From positions 26,521,622 to 26,585,621 of the forward strand of contig NC_065884.2 in NCBI RefSeq assembly GCF_932274485.2: a stretch of DNA of 64,000 bases, written 5' to 3'. The notes beneath the pieces are model-generated. The model saw nothing but the letters and a program-made list of their open reading frames with translations, was not told where the DNA came from and did not search any database. Of the stretch, positions 14,101 to 24,460 are shown piece after piece (within the stretch, counting starts at the first letter, position 1; every line of letters starts with the position of its first letter). Made by a program: the position numbers and the translations under genes. Source of the DNA: Patella vulgata (lineage: Eukaryota; Mollusca; Gastropoda; Patellidae).

Positions 14101-14538
14101 TTGTAGACGTTTTGTTAATATGTTGACTCTATTTCTCAAGTTGTTAAACATTACAATAAACAGTTAACTTCATCACATTTCTAATAATATACAATTTCTC
14201 ACATACAGCCTTTCATCCTAGTGTGAACTTAAACAAAAAAAATCCTAAACTTAATCATTTATGTTTCTCTCCAATGGATATTTCGTTTCGCTTTTTTTTA
14301 CTTATTTTGTCTTTGCGAGAAACGTTTGTCAAGTTAACGCTGGTAAGTATTAGATGTACCTTGGCAAACATCACGACCCGTATGTAAATTCCAAATCAAC
14401 CTTCATGGGCGCACGTACCGCTTTCATTTAGTTGGTACCTTACCTTGCGTGAAGAGCCGTACAAGCCACCGTAAATCTTGACGTCTTCAACTAAGCTTTG
14501 ATGCTTTGGAAGAGGTTCATAGCCTTTAGATACGGATT
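2502..14538 (-). CDS. Chitin synthase (GT2 family, divergent, polytopic), N-terminus incomplete
   Basis: Polymerises UDP-GlcNAc into chitin at the plasma membrane. Coding exons in transcript order: 14444-14538, 10612-10680, 9932-10047, 9567-9693, 9236-9382, 7100-9047, 6257-6412, 5532-6023, 4981-5192, 3855-3912 and 2502-2929 with a stop. All junctions I chose are GT-AG with matching phases, giving about 1281 residues. About ten hydrophobic segments precede the catalytic region and about seven or eight follow it. Family motifs seen: FICTTMFRE, KRWSQVMYM, DADT, GAACGR, CCPGCFSLYR, GEDRW, QRRRW and SWGTRE. The donor at 9236 (GTCAGT) is weak and was chosen for phase. The first visible exon starts in mid-codon, so at least one upstream exon is missing. 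Oddities: DAD where insect enzymes (from memory) have DGD, and a long Ser/Asp-rich insertion in the catalytic region. The family call is very secure; orthology to a named gene is not. Confidence 0.94.
3961..3993. repeat. (TTTA)n microsatellite
   Basis: About seven to eight uninterrupted TTTA units in the 3' part of the chitin synthase gene, between the 58-nt exon and exon 4981-5192. Confidence 0.9.
5532..6412 (-). CDS. Chitin synthase catalytic exons with CCPGCFSLYR, EDRW and QRRRW
   Basis: Exon 6257-6412 (acceptor TTCTTCAG, donor GTAATA) encodes FWLVKASQNIIGSVTCCPGC followed by FSLYR. Exon 5532-6023 joins in phase to read KDHGEDRWLCTLMML, THCPETFMEF and QRRRW, then four membrane segments, and ends on GTATGT. 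EDRW carries the family's catalytic-base Asp and QRRRW is the product-binding signature. Both are intact, so the enzyme should be catalytically competent on these residues. Confidence 0.93.
6682..7025 (+). mobile_element. tRNA-derived SINE, family A, near full length
   Basis: The head has an A-box-like TGGCTAAGTGG and a B-box-like GTGTTCGATCC. The body contains TGTACGTAAAATATCCC and TTGGAATTCGATATGAGAG. The conserved 3' part reads GCCCGTCTTCATTAGCCCAG then AGGACGTTAAACCCCATTTC, and the tail is repeats of TTTCATT. It lies in a chitin synthase intron. At least ten further copies or fragments occur in the window. Whether it belongs to a named deeply conserved SINE superfamily would need a database search. 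Confidence 0.88.
7100..9047 (-). CDS. Chitin synthase central exon: membrane segments plus catalytic half
   Basis: One 1948-nt exon between a TATCTTAG acceptor (phase 0) and a GTAATG donor (phase 1). It encodes about six more membrane segments, then the start of the GT2 domain: FICTTMFRESKAEM, a TPYG motif, KRWSQVMYMNYILKYR, then about 190 residues rich in Ser, Thr and Asp, then YILATDADTEF, GAACGR and MVWYQKFEYA. The low-complexity stretch replaces what I recall as a linker of about 25-30 residues in insect enzymes. It is continuous in frame with no good internal splice pair visible, so it appears to be translated. Confidence 0.92.
9236..10047 (-). CDS. Chitin synthase, three exons of N-terminal membrane segments
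   Basis: Exon 9932-10047 encodes SAVSVWLFLAMIGVLVSAK and ends mid-codon on GTAAGT. Exon 9567-9693 completes the Trp codon and encodes YLIVCILLVLPHLCNLFYIM, ending on GTAAGA. Exon 9236-9382 encodes GLIGSIMEGMSIAIFAGEIC and a second span. Together they supply about four membrane segments. The last donor could instead be 9232 (GTAAAA) with an acceptor nearer 9028, which would change a few residues at the junction. Confidence 0.85.
10612..14538 (-). CDS. Chitin synthase, two N-terminal cytoplasmic exons
   Basis: Exon 14444-14538 encodes SVSKGYEPLPKHQ...YGGLYGSSRK and ends on a GTAAGG donor in phase 0. Exon 10612-10680 follows a TCTGTTTCAG acceptor and encodes RVSSYNQVAEDM...GHNIRWL, ending on GTAAGT in phase 0. 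The second exon is open in only one frame, and that frame joins directly to the first membrane segment at 10047. The segment is hydrophilic and precedes the first membrane span. A 3.76 kb intron separates the two exons. Confidence 0.75.
13195..13460. repeat. Diverged interspersed repeat, copy 1 of 3
   Basis: Shares order and wording with 16230-16500 and 24110-24460: a 'GCACGAGGAACAAG' type block, a poly-G stretch, 'GCTAGAGTCCATTTTGTAGT', then 'TGACACTGGTTCAACAT' and 'GTTGAAAAC'. No protein is encoded and no terminal repeats are evident. Confidence 0.55.
13500..13808 (+). mobile_element. SINE family A
   Basis: Same body and tail as the 6682-7025 copy, with TAGGACGTTAAACCCTATTTC at the 3' end. 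The tRNA-like head is damaged. Confidence 0.85.
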
Positions 14539-16229
14539 CTGTGAACAGCTAGCCAAGAATATATTTTTCTAATAGGTGTCTTGTTGTAGCCGTTCAAAAA
14601 TATACGAAAAACACAAATTTAAACATATAATTCAACCATTTAAACAAAACCACTAATGGATGTTCCTGATTCAGTAATCGTATGCCCAGGGATCATTAAA
14701 ATGAAATTCTCTGACAATTGCTATCATTAAAGGCATTGTCCGTTATAGTCTGGCAATTGTTCGAGGAATAAACTACGGAATCAAAATGTGTTATTCAATC
14801 ATCTATTTTTTTTCTCACAAACTAAATATTCAAAGAGCTCAGATTTAATAAATTCTTCTTAGATTTTTCAGTCCACTTACAACTGGCCTGGAATTTCGGA
14901 TTTAAAGATAAAATAATTTGTCTCAAAATTAGGAATAGACCAGTGGTCCGACAACAAGACATCGACATTTTAAAAGATATCATCTCTTTCAACCACCCTC
15001 CTCTACCCGTACCCCCCCCCCCCCCCCCCCCACGAATAAGGGCTGAATAATGTTAAAACTTTGTAAAATTTACATAAACTCAGTTTGTGGTTTGCGTTTA
15101 AATTGTTGCCACGGTACTCGACTACTGCTAGTTTGTGTAGAATCTGATGACGAATTATAAATACTGAACCCCTATTTTACAGCATTTATCATCTAGTTAA
15201 AATGCATCAGAAACTAATGCCATTGTTAATGGGATCAATGAATTTCGTTGGGGTGGGGGGGGGGGGCGCAAGTGCACGGAGAAGAATGTCTGAACGCCTG
15301 ATACTTGCCGGAAGTTACGGTGGTAAGTGATCATCGAGGCCATCAAGTCAATCCCACAATCGCACACTGAAATTCCTTTAATGGATTACGACTTACGTAA
15401 CTCCGTTAAGCAAGTCTTGCGATCATTACGAACGGTTCAGTATTGTCACCCAGTATTTTTTTTATCTCGAACTGAACTTTTTCTTCACATTTTGGAGTTT
15501 GATTTGCGTGCTTAAATCTGAAAAGGGACATTTTTCGAAATAGGACTGAATTTTTGGTACGAAAGTTAAAAAAAAAAACTTAATTATCAACCTTTCAAAA
15601 TAATGCCAATATTGTTTGAGTACTCGCGTACTTAAAGTTAGGCTACGCTGACTTAAAAAATGATTTAATTATTAAAATATATTTTAACCTAAAGTCCTAA
15701 CGAATATAAATTGTAAATATCACTTTGATACACTTTCAGGCGAATTGTGTTCATCGTACACTTTGATCCAGCAACTGTTTTTCTTGGTAGTCATCAACGG
15801 TTTGAACTGTGTAAATATGACGTAGGCTGTCGTCTTGTGGAAAGAGAGCGTGCAAGAATCTTAGCGGCTGAAGAGCCACTAGGGAAAAATAATGGTTATC
15901 TATTGGAAGAGTCACGCCACTACACAGTTTTCTTCTTTTCAAATCCCAGTAGATTATAAAAGATAAACAAAGCGCTTAATAGGTTAAATACTTGTTTATT
16001 TTATCTGTTTATATTTTTCAGTTACTGTATCAAAATTAACAAGTACCCTGGCCTTGGAGTATTTGAAGGTCGACCCTATTTTTATGAAGTTATTGTGTTT
16101 CACGGAGGGCAAAAACTTTGCCTGAAAGCTGTTTTATTGCTAGGCAAATTTTTGTTGTACTTTTTTTTTATATTAAAAGTATGTGTCACTGAAAGCGAAA
16201 ACTACATTTGATTATATTGGGTACGGTGC

Positions 16230-16500
16230 TGCGTTGTAGATCGACGTTTCGGCAAGGGTCGTAGTTACGTATCCAACAAGATCCTGTTTGTATTCTCTAC
16301 GAGAAATGTTGAACTGTGTGGGACCTGCTAGAGTCGATTTGTGGCATATGTAAGCCACAATATACGAGTATGTTTGAAAATGCTTCTGCAATATGATTAT
16401 GAACTTCGGAATCTTCCAATATCGTTGAAAACCGCATTGGAACCACACGATTTCTTCCATTCAAAACCCTTATTCAGCAAAGTGAGTCATTGCGCCCCCT
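16230..16500. repeat. Diverged interspersed repeat, copy 2 of 3
   Basis: Contains 'GCTAGAGTCGATTTGTGGCA', 'AATATGATTATGAAC', 'GTTGAAAACCGCATTGGAAC' and 'CATTGCGCCCCC', matching the 24110-24460 copy closely in its second half. Confidence 0.6.
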
Positions 16501-16692
16501 TCATTAAGCACGGTTTCGGCCACAAAGTTAAATATATCCGAAACGGTGATAATGAGAATTAACTGGTTCGGGTTATAAACCGCTGTGGGCTAAATATCGT
16601 ACACTAAGATGCGCGGGAAAACAATTCACTCGATATCTACCGCATTTGTCTAAATCCTTGATATTACCTCAAATCACGTGTGATATTTAGAC

Positions 16693-16880
16693 ACCGACCT
16701 AATATTACACGATACTATTTTATACACAGACCTAATATACCACAATACTATTTTATACACAGGCCTAATATATCACGATACTATTTTATACACAAGCCTA
16801 ATATACCACGATACTATTTTATACACAGGCCTAATACGATACCATTTTATACACAGGCCTAATTTACCTCGATACTTTTT
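16693..16880. repeat. 33-bp minisatellite, about 5.5 units
   Basis: Units start with CCTAATA at 16698, 16731, 16764, 16797 and 16830 (exact 33-bp period), then 16858 after a 5-bp loss. The core is GATACTATTTTATACACAGG. Because 33 is a multiple of three, one frame reads an 11-residue peptide repeat; this is not evidence of a gene. Confidence 0.95.
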
Positions 16881-16987
16881 AATTTAATAGTTGAGTAAAG
16901 AAATTGATGTTAATTGTAAAATATATAGATGATAAAGTGAAATATTATAAAAATGGAATGGTTATATGTAACTTAAATTAGAATTGG

Positions 16988-17033
16988 TCGGGCTAATATG
17001 TTTTTATGACTCGGGCTAATATGTTTTTATGAC
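16988..17033. repeat. Perfect 23-bp tandem duplication
   Basis: TCGGGCTAATATG followed by TTTTTATGAC occurs twice back to back with no mismatch, which suggests a recent slippage event. Confidence 0.9.
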
Positions 17034-18291
17034 TCCATATTTCAAAGATGATACAATTTTTTTCAGTTGGTTTTTAGATAACCCTGGTCTGTGGTTTTCA
17101 GACGTCTGTGACGTATGGTTTAATTAAGTGACGAGGTATCCTTTTTAATAACACGAATTAAGCACTTCACTAAACGTTTAAACATCCATATTATAACGAT
17201 TTTACATGTTTTTACGTAGCACAGCCTAAACTTGCAGATTAAAACATTAAGACGTAACAAAGGCCATTTATATTCACTTTGAACAGCTTAAGAAAAAGTG
17301 CAATTCACACATTTAATCAAATAGACAATGACGTACTTCAAACGCCAATCTTCAGATGGCCTTGTTGGGATAAGTTACAAAGCACACTATGTATATTCGT
17401 CTAAGTACAGCTTGTATACATGTACTAATAATATAGACTAAACAGGAGCATATGGCAAGGTAAAACATAATCACAGAATATAGGCGCAGATTCCAGAAAT
17501 CATAAAATATATGGACAGATTCTCGAAAATCATTGAAGATATTATCAGATCAAATAGAATATGGACAGATCTTGGGCGTATTGACGGTACTGAAAGGCCT
17601 CTTCATCCAGATCCAAGGATTCGAATTAGGCAACATTCTAATCAAAGGGAGTTACACTCTAAGGGAGAAGTAAGTCACATTTTCCCAGAAAATGGTAGGT
17701 ATAGGAATTGCCATTTATAATCTGAAAGAGGAGATTATCTAAAATAGTCCCGTAGTGAAACCCAGTTTATCAGCATCACCACACAATCTTTCTTCTTCAT
17801 AGTTAAAGAAATATGTTTTCAGAAATCTGGGTCTAGTCTTCCCAGATAGGTTTCCAGACATTTCCATATAGGATGGCCAGGTTTATTAAGACAATGTAAT
17901 AATTGTATATTAAAAAATAATCTGGTTAGAGCAAGTTCAAGGTTTGCATGATCGCATTACTAGTTACAGCCTCTGTTTTTAGTTTTGGGTTTGGGGGGTT
18001 TTTTTTGGTTTTTTTTTGCAACAAACTTGCAAAGAAAAAAAACAAAAAAACATACGTAATTAAGACTTGTAAGTGAGAAAGTTTGGTGTGTTTAGTAAAT
18101 ATATGACGATCTTGTCACCACCAAAATGACCTTTACGTAACAAACATACTAAAGAATTAAACCTCTAAATATAAACAACATTCACGAGAATTGACCAAAC
18201 AGCGACAAAAACAAACTGAACCCAATGCACCTTACACCCTTAACACTTTTTACTGATGTACAGATCGTGATGGAAAGCCAATCGATTCGAT

Positions 18292-18325
<34 letters not shown>

Positions 18326-18349
18326 GGAGAGAGAGAGAGAGAGAGAGAT
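18292..18349. repeat. (GT)n(GA)n microsatellite
   Basis: About ten GT units run directly into about nineteen GA units with one interruption. It forms the tail of the SINE that follows. Confidence 0.95.
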
Positions 18350-18545
18350 GGGCATTTCAGGGCTGTCAACATACAGTACAATTTAATTTAACTAATTCCC
18401 TTGCACGTATGGAGTCTTTTTCTGTGGGAGGAAAAAGGATGACCCGGAGAAAACTCACGAGGCAGGGCATGCCACCTTATTCTTTTTCACGGTACAAGCT
18501 TGTGATCGAAACCACGTCACTAGACCCAGGCCTAATGATCTAAAC
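18350..18545 (-). mobile_element. tRNA-derived SINE, family B
   Basis: Read on the minus strand it has a B-box-like GTGGTTTCGATCACAAGC, the body ACAAGG...CTCGTGAGTTTTCTCCGGGT, and a (CTCT)n tail given by the adjoining GA tract. Other members lie at 22830, 31455, 36825, 37430, 40953, 54384 and 60165. Confidence 0.75.
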
Positions 18546-20633
18546 CCCCTCACAATTTTGGGGCTGAAAAACTACGATACATTTAATCATAAACGTTAAT
18601 GTAAAAAAACAACTTGCCAGACTATTAACATGGCGGACGACTGAAGTCGGAAATTGCTTTCACGACAAGAATGGAGCAGGTTGAACGACACAGTTGCTTG
18701 GTCCTGCTTTGATGGAGTTTCTAGAACAACGCAATGTACATAGGATTAACCATCAACGAGTCATCATGGCGCTCCTGTTTAGTACCCTTAAAAAGCATAA
18801 GTTTGGGTGCTCTTACTAAAGTTTTGATGAATGCCCAACAAACATTGATTAGTAACTTCGGTACCATTCTGTAAATAGTAAGCCTATGTTGTGGTAAATC
18901 CAGACGTTAACACGAAAGTTAGTCAGCTAGAGTTTATAAACAAATAAAATCTAATATGATTTTGATACAAAATTATTAGTTGCGGACGCGGGAGAAAATT
19001 TTGTAAATTCGGGTGTCGGCTACATTACTCCAACCAACAGAAAGTAAACCGAATAAAAGGTAAATTGTTATACTCTCAATAAGGGAGAGGGGGAGGGGGT
19101 TGCAGAGTTCACCAGAAAAGTCCCTAAGACATAGATATTTTTGCAGAGTAAATTTCACCTTATTATTTATTTTAACATTTAATTAGTATTCAGAATCTAG
19201 GTATTATAGCTATAAACATCCACAAAGAGAAAATATAACAAAATAACAAAAAGACTTGTATCGTGTGACATTTATAAAAGCTTTTATATTTTTTTGTTTC
19301 TAAATAAAAATTTGATATTTACCTTAGAAGGAACAATAAACGCAGGTAATTCAATTGAATAAATAGCAGAAAACTCTTACACAAGTTACAGAAAGCGATA
19401 AAAGTGTCACATTCAATAAGCATCAAACTATTAAAAACATGCGCATATATGCATTTCCTTCAAAAAATAATATGGTTCCAGTACGATGCCATCCCAAAGT
19501 TTCCTTGAATATCTATACACATATAACAATCGTAATTTTAAAAATAAAATCTTGTTAAATGTAGAAAGAAAATATTTAAAAGAAAATTAATAAAAGAGAG
19601 GGGTAAGAAATGAGTAAATATAAACAATTGTCCTACCTTTCAGTAAAACAACTGATGCAGGGAATAATCACAAGTAAACGATATAGAACCAATAAAGATA
19701 CACGGGAAAAACCGCCCGCTCATATACCTTTTGTAATTAACCAATGAGCTGGCGACATTTTCGTTTGTGCTGGAATTGTAGTGTGGTGACTAGCACATCC
19801 GTTTATTGACAGGCGTGCAAGGTTACCATATTGTGGGATGTGTGAATAAATTAGAGTCTATATGTTAAACGTCTGGTTGGAAGATATCACTGATTATGTT
19901 TTACTGGGGGTAATATTCTAGTTTGAACTAAATTATAATTCATATTAACACACTATTGCCAGAACCCACAGTTTAACAAACTTAAATCGAGTTTACCCGC
20001 CAACATAATAATCGCTAACGCCTTCCTTGTTGACTTATCATAGTTATAATGACAGGGCTGCTACATATGTTTATTTGCTGTTTAACCAAAAGTCAACATT
20101 TTTTCCATAACAAATCACGAAAAATGAAAGTAGACGTAGGTAACTTTATTTGTTGACGCAAGTTTAACTAAATCTTTGATAGCTGAATCCATCTGTACTG
20201 GCGCTGGAAAAAATATTAATGTGTGTGCTCAGCAAATTTTCCGAGAATGGTAGCATTGTACAGGTGCGCTTTGTGGACTTTCTGGGGTCTAAATGATAAT
20301 AAACATCACTGTGTGAATGTTCATTTCCTCAAACATTTTACTCTATGTACATATATGGTGTAATTCAGCGGTACATGTAAACACAACAGTACGGGTTGTT
20401 CTCCAGATCAGTAACACTATTCATTCACACTCTATGCTATCACACACAAAACAGACTCATGAGACCCGCCAAGTTCTAACTTCACCTGAAGTACCCATTA
20501 GGAATAAACCAGTGTACATTGTGTAATCTTTGCTGGTTTTTATGGTTTATCCTTCAGAAGCAGTTCATTCGTGATTTTTTTCCATCGTCATATATGTATC
20601 TGATTCTTAGAATAATAAATATATAAAATAAAT

Positions 20634-20915
20634 AAATGAAATGAAATGAAATGGGGTTTAACGTCCTACTGTTTTGCTCCTATACTGGGCTAATGAAGAC
20701 GGGCATACGCCATACAGTGTGCTATGAGGGAAATGTTGCCCGGGCAGCGGCACTATCGCCTACTCTTATATCGAATTCCAACTGCCAGGGGATCTTTTAC
20801 GTGCATTCCAATATATACACGGGACCTCGGGTTTTCGTATCATCTGAAAGACTAGACAGCTGTCCTTGTCAGACCCTCCGTCCTGCATCACTGACAAGGG
20901 GGAACCACGCCGGAA
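20634..20915 (-). mobile_element. SINE family A, 5' truncated
   Basis: Starts with several ATGAA tail units, GGGGTTTAACGTCCTACTG, TGGGCTAATGAAGACGGGCA and the conserved body. It stops at CACGCCGG without the tRNA-like head. Confidence 0.88.
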
Positions 20916-21312
20916 TAAAAAAAAAATAAATAAGTGGATAGGGCGATTGTTCGCCCCCCAGACACTATAGAAATATAGAATATTACATTTGTTTTAAAAA
21001 ATTACAATTGCTTTATATCAAATTTGAAGCGGTTCTGTATAGGATAACCCCATAGTACGTGGGCTACTTAACAAAAAGCATTCCATGTCAAGTGGCCCAG
21101 GGGTGGGAAATTGACCCCTTCTAAAAAAATCTGGAAAAATTATATGTTATTGTAAATGTAAAAACTAGAAACTGTGCAAAATTTGTGGTCTGTATCTTGA
21201 AAATTGACTGAGATACGGGCATTTGAGTTTCATGAGTTGCCATAAGTTTTCGAAACAAAATATGTATCAATAATTTACTCGAGTTTCAGATATCTAATTT
21301 TTACCTTTCTAC

Positions 21313-21724
21313 AGAAGATATTCAGCTCAAATTTGGTAGTCTTAAATAACGTGTTGTGCACAATCAGATTACAGGTGGGTGGTAGAGTTCGCATGCTACT
21401 TGGCCATAAAAAACGAAAAAAATCTTGTGTAATTGTATATTTTCTGGATTTTGTAGTGCTCCAGGAGCTACAAAGTAAGATATATAAACCCAAATTGAAA
21501 ATTTATGTCTGAAACGATATTCGAGGCCAATTTTCTGAGAAGCTAGTGAAGACTGATGCGTTTTTATATGTTTCTTATGTAGTAGGCCAAAATTTCTGTC
21601 TATATTTATTACTTTCATGGCCAAGTAGCATGCGAACCCTACCACTGACCTGTTATCGGATTACAGATTCGTAATCTACTCAAAACGTTCTTTAACACTA
21701 TCAGATTTGAGCTGTATATCTTCG
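21313..21724. repeat. Fold-back inverted repeat
   Basis: The left arm (about 21313-21407) and right arm (about 21617-21724) are roughly 80 percent identical by eye when one is reverse-complemented. Shared blocks are GAAGATAT-CAGCTCAAAT, AACAGGT or TACAGGT, and TTCGCATGCTACTTGGCCAT, the last almost perfect. The spacer is about 209 bp. No transposase or target duplication is visible. Probably a non-autonomous fold-back DNA element. Confidence 0.75.
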
Positions 21725-21950
21725 ATGGAAAGGTTAAACAAGATGATGCTTTTTTAACAAATCAAATGTCATTTCTTCTCGTCGTTCGGGTGGGACGAAA
21801 AACAGAGCTCGCGTGTATGCCATTCCCGCTGTGATGGGAACATTTCCCGGCATAGTGCACTGCCCTGTGTTTGAGTTTCCAACTATTATTGAGATGAACC
21901 CTGATAACTATTTTGAACCTATGAGATGAGCACTGACAATTACTAGTATA

Positions 21951-22725
21951 CTCTTCAAAAAAAGAAACGCATAGTGACATGTCGTTGTCGGTATACCCTC
22001 GCTCTACCATCGCCTCGTTGCAACATGAACCGCGTTGCTGTGGCTATACCCTGTGTGTCTGAACCATTAAAATCGCATTTGACGGTGTCGGCTTATTTCA
22101 AAACAACAGCTCTAACGGGACGTCTGGCTCGTAATATGGTTTCACGTAGGCGTCTATGGACTGTCTGGACTGAGACCCTACGCCGTCCAGGAATTGCTGC
22201 TGCAATAGAGGTCGCTGTTGTGATCCAGGGCAGGTGGGGTCACTCTTGTTTGGCCTGAGCTTGGGCGGTCACGTGTTGAACTTCGCTGTCGGTACCTATC
22301 CCAAAGGCGAGAACTGGTACAATGGGAAACTCCTACACCTACCTGGTATTTACCTGCTTGTAACCGACCAATAGCGTTGTTATGTTGGTCTTCGTTCAGA
22401 TGTGGCATCACTTGGCTCGTTGAGTGTTTAAATGTGCAACTGATTTTGAAACCGAGAACCCCAGGATTTTAAAGACCGTAGATTTAGGTTTCATGCGAAT
22501 AGCTTGCGAAGTTTTTAAATTCATGTGTCTTGGTGCAATCAAGCGAAAACAAATTTCGGCAAAAAGTAAAACCAGTCACAATTAGTGACGCTACATTTAA
22601 AACCAATAATGAATTTATTGTATCCTTTCATGACATTAGAAACAAGTAAGATTTATGGAAACAACGATCCCGTTCAAATAAAGAAAAATATGGAAAATAG
22701 GCTGTGCGTTTTTTTCTTTGAATAA
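21951..22725 (-). mobile_element. Internally deleted Tc1-like transposon
   Basis: Ends match as inverted repeats: CTCTTCAAAAAAAGAAACGC at the left and, reversed, TTATTCAAAGAAAAAAACGC at the right, each next to TA (21949-21950 and 22726-22727). On the minus strand, 22178-22411 encodes a piece of the transposase N-terminal helix-turn-helix region: LNEDQHNNAIGRLQAGKYQ, then SRLWDRYRQRSSTRDRPSSG. The DDE catalytic part is absent, so the copy cannot move by itself. It belongs to a different lineage from the complete element at 44170-45696. Confidence 0.85.
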
Positions 22726-22829
22726 TATATTTTGAGTTTCAAAACCCTATGAACTTTGATAACTGTTCAACTAGTAGTAGTAGTTTGATTCTCATGAATA
22801 CGAGAGAGGGGTGGTTTAACGCGTGCATG

Positions 22830-23030
22830 TTAAATAACAATGTCTGTCAAGGAGTAGGGTCGCCTGTCCAACCTCGTGGGTTTTCTCCAGGTCCTCCGGT
22901 TTCCTACCACAGCTAAAGTCTCCTGCGCGCAAGCGAATTATTGAAATAAAATTTAACCAAATGTTAGTCCCGAAATTACCTAGTTTTTGTTAAGTGGAAG
23001 TTAAATCCCATTTCTGTCTTTGTCTCTCTA
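22830..23030 (+). mobile_element. SINE family B fragment
   Basis: Contains CAAGGAGTAGGGTCGCCTGT, CCAACCTCGTGGGTTTTCTC, GCGCAAGCGAATTATTGAAA and a GTTAAATCCCATTTCTGTC end with a short CTCT tail. The tRNA-like head is missing. Confidence 0.8.
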
Positions 23031-23522
23031 TCTAGCATACGAAATGCTGAACGAACCGAAAACATAATGGCTAGTATAGGGTCAACAATCAACGACCCGA
23101 ACTTGACATGTCAACATGCAGGTCATCGTCTCAAACAATTTGTTAATATATAAAGATGTGATTTGCCGCTAAAGACACGATTAGACGTTGGTTTACTACC
23201 TTTCATACGAGACTAGCAACCACTTTACACGATTATAGAAAATCAACCCGTAACAATAACTAACATAGTAGCTTTCTGGTTTATAGTCTTTCTACTATCT
23301 TCATGGACTAATAAAATGTTATAATTCAAAATAGGATGTTATGTTAAAAAGGGGTGTCTTGGGTGGGGTTCCGGTTTACACAGGTTTCCTACTACTTCTG
23401 GAACCTCCGGCGTTAATCATTTATAGGAATTATTGTCATGTACTAAAGATTATACCATTTATGTTAGTCTCGAAATGACTTGGTTAATTTGGAGTGGACG
23501 CTGTCTGTATACGGAAAATACT

Positions 23523-23827
23523 GAAATGAAATAAAATGGGGATTAACGTCCTACTGTTCTGCTCCTATACTGGGCTAATGAAGACGGGCATACGTTATAG
23601 TGTGCTATGAGGGGAATTGTGCCCGGACAGTGGCACTACGGCCTACTCTTATATCGAATTCCAACTTTCAAAAGAATCTTTTATGTGCACGCCAATGTGT
23701 ACACGGGACCTGACAAGAGGGAACCCCGCTGGAAAATTTGGATGAACTTTCTCGGCCAAAGCAGGGATCGAACACCCGACCTCCAGACTAGCGAGCCAGC
23801 GTCTTACCCACTTAGCCACCGTGACCC
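23523..23827 (-). mobile_element. SINE family A, nearly complete
   Basis: The tail end lies at 23523 and the tRNA-like head at 23827. Reversed, the head reads GTGGCTAAGTGGGTAAGACG and GGTGTTCGATCCCTG. An internal part of the body is deleted relative to the 6682 copy. Confidence 0.9.
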
Positions 23828-24109
23828 CCACCCCTCCCCCGGAAAATACTAAGGGAGGGCGGTGTTGGCTAAGAAAGTCTACATCTCAGATTTTCCATCT
23901 TGGTTTCATCGTCCCGTATACACATTGGTGTGTGCGTAAAATAAATCTTGGCAGTATCGGTTGCACAAGTGGCAGATAGTCGGCTATATGTTTGTTATTT
24001 GTGATATAGCAGCTAGTTGTTTGGGTTTGTAGCTTTGGGTAGCATCTAGTCTGTGTAAAGTGATCCTTAAACCCAATTCTTTCTCTCTCCTTTAGTTAAA
24101 TATAAATTT

Positions 24110-24460
24110 TCATAGCCTTCCAAAGGAACGCAAATGTCTGCACGGGCGTGGTGACTCATGATTTTGCATGAGGAACGAGATCCCGTCCGGACCCCAAAAA
24201 ACAATATTTTTATGTGTGTGCAGGGAAGGGCGTGGGGGGACAGTCCCTCCCAGTGCAATAGGATAATATTGAGTCGATTTGTAGCATATCTGACAGACGG
24301 TATATGCTTGACACAGGTTGAGCATTATGATTATGATTATAATGTTGAAAATCCCATTGGAACCGCGTGATTTATTTGCCATATGCGAGGGGGCTCAAAA
24401 ACTCAAGGGGGTGCAAGAACTTAAAACCATGATGTAAAGCTTTTCATTGCGCCCCTCTCA
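24110..24460. repeat. Diverged interspersed repeat, copy 3 of 3
   Basis: Contains GCATGAGGAACGAGATCCCG, GAGTCGATTTGTAGCATATC, TTGACACAGGTTGAGCATTA, GTTGAAAATCCCATTGGAAC and CATTGCGCCCC in the same order as the 13195 and 16230 copies. Confidence 0.6.

Larger units (their letters stand above)
10681..14443 (-). other. Large 5' intron of chitin synthase
   Basis: No coding exon is supported in this interval. It holds a member of a three-copy diverged repeat at about 13195-13460, a family A SINE at 13500-13808, a decayed MITE end at about 13858-13900, and a short (TA)n tract near 11007. The rest is AT-rich sequence without visible structure. Confidence 0.7.

Noticed and set aside
15747-15959. 70-codon plus-strand ORF preceded by an ACTTTCAG-like acceptor
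   Set aside because: No protein family resemblance, no partner exon and no donor that would extend it.
21974-22258. 94-codon plus-strand ORF within the decayed Tc1-like copy
   Set aside because: It is antisense to the transposase fragment and has no family match.
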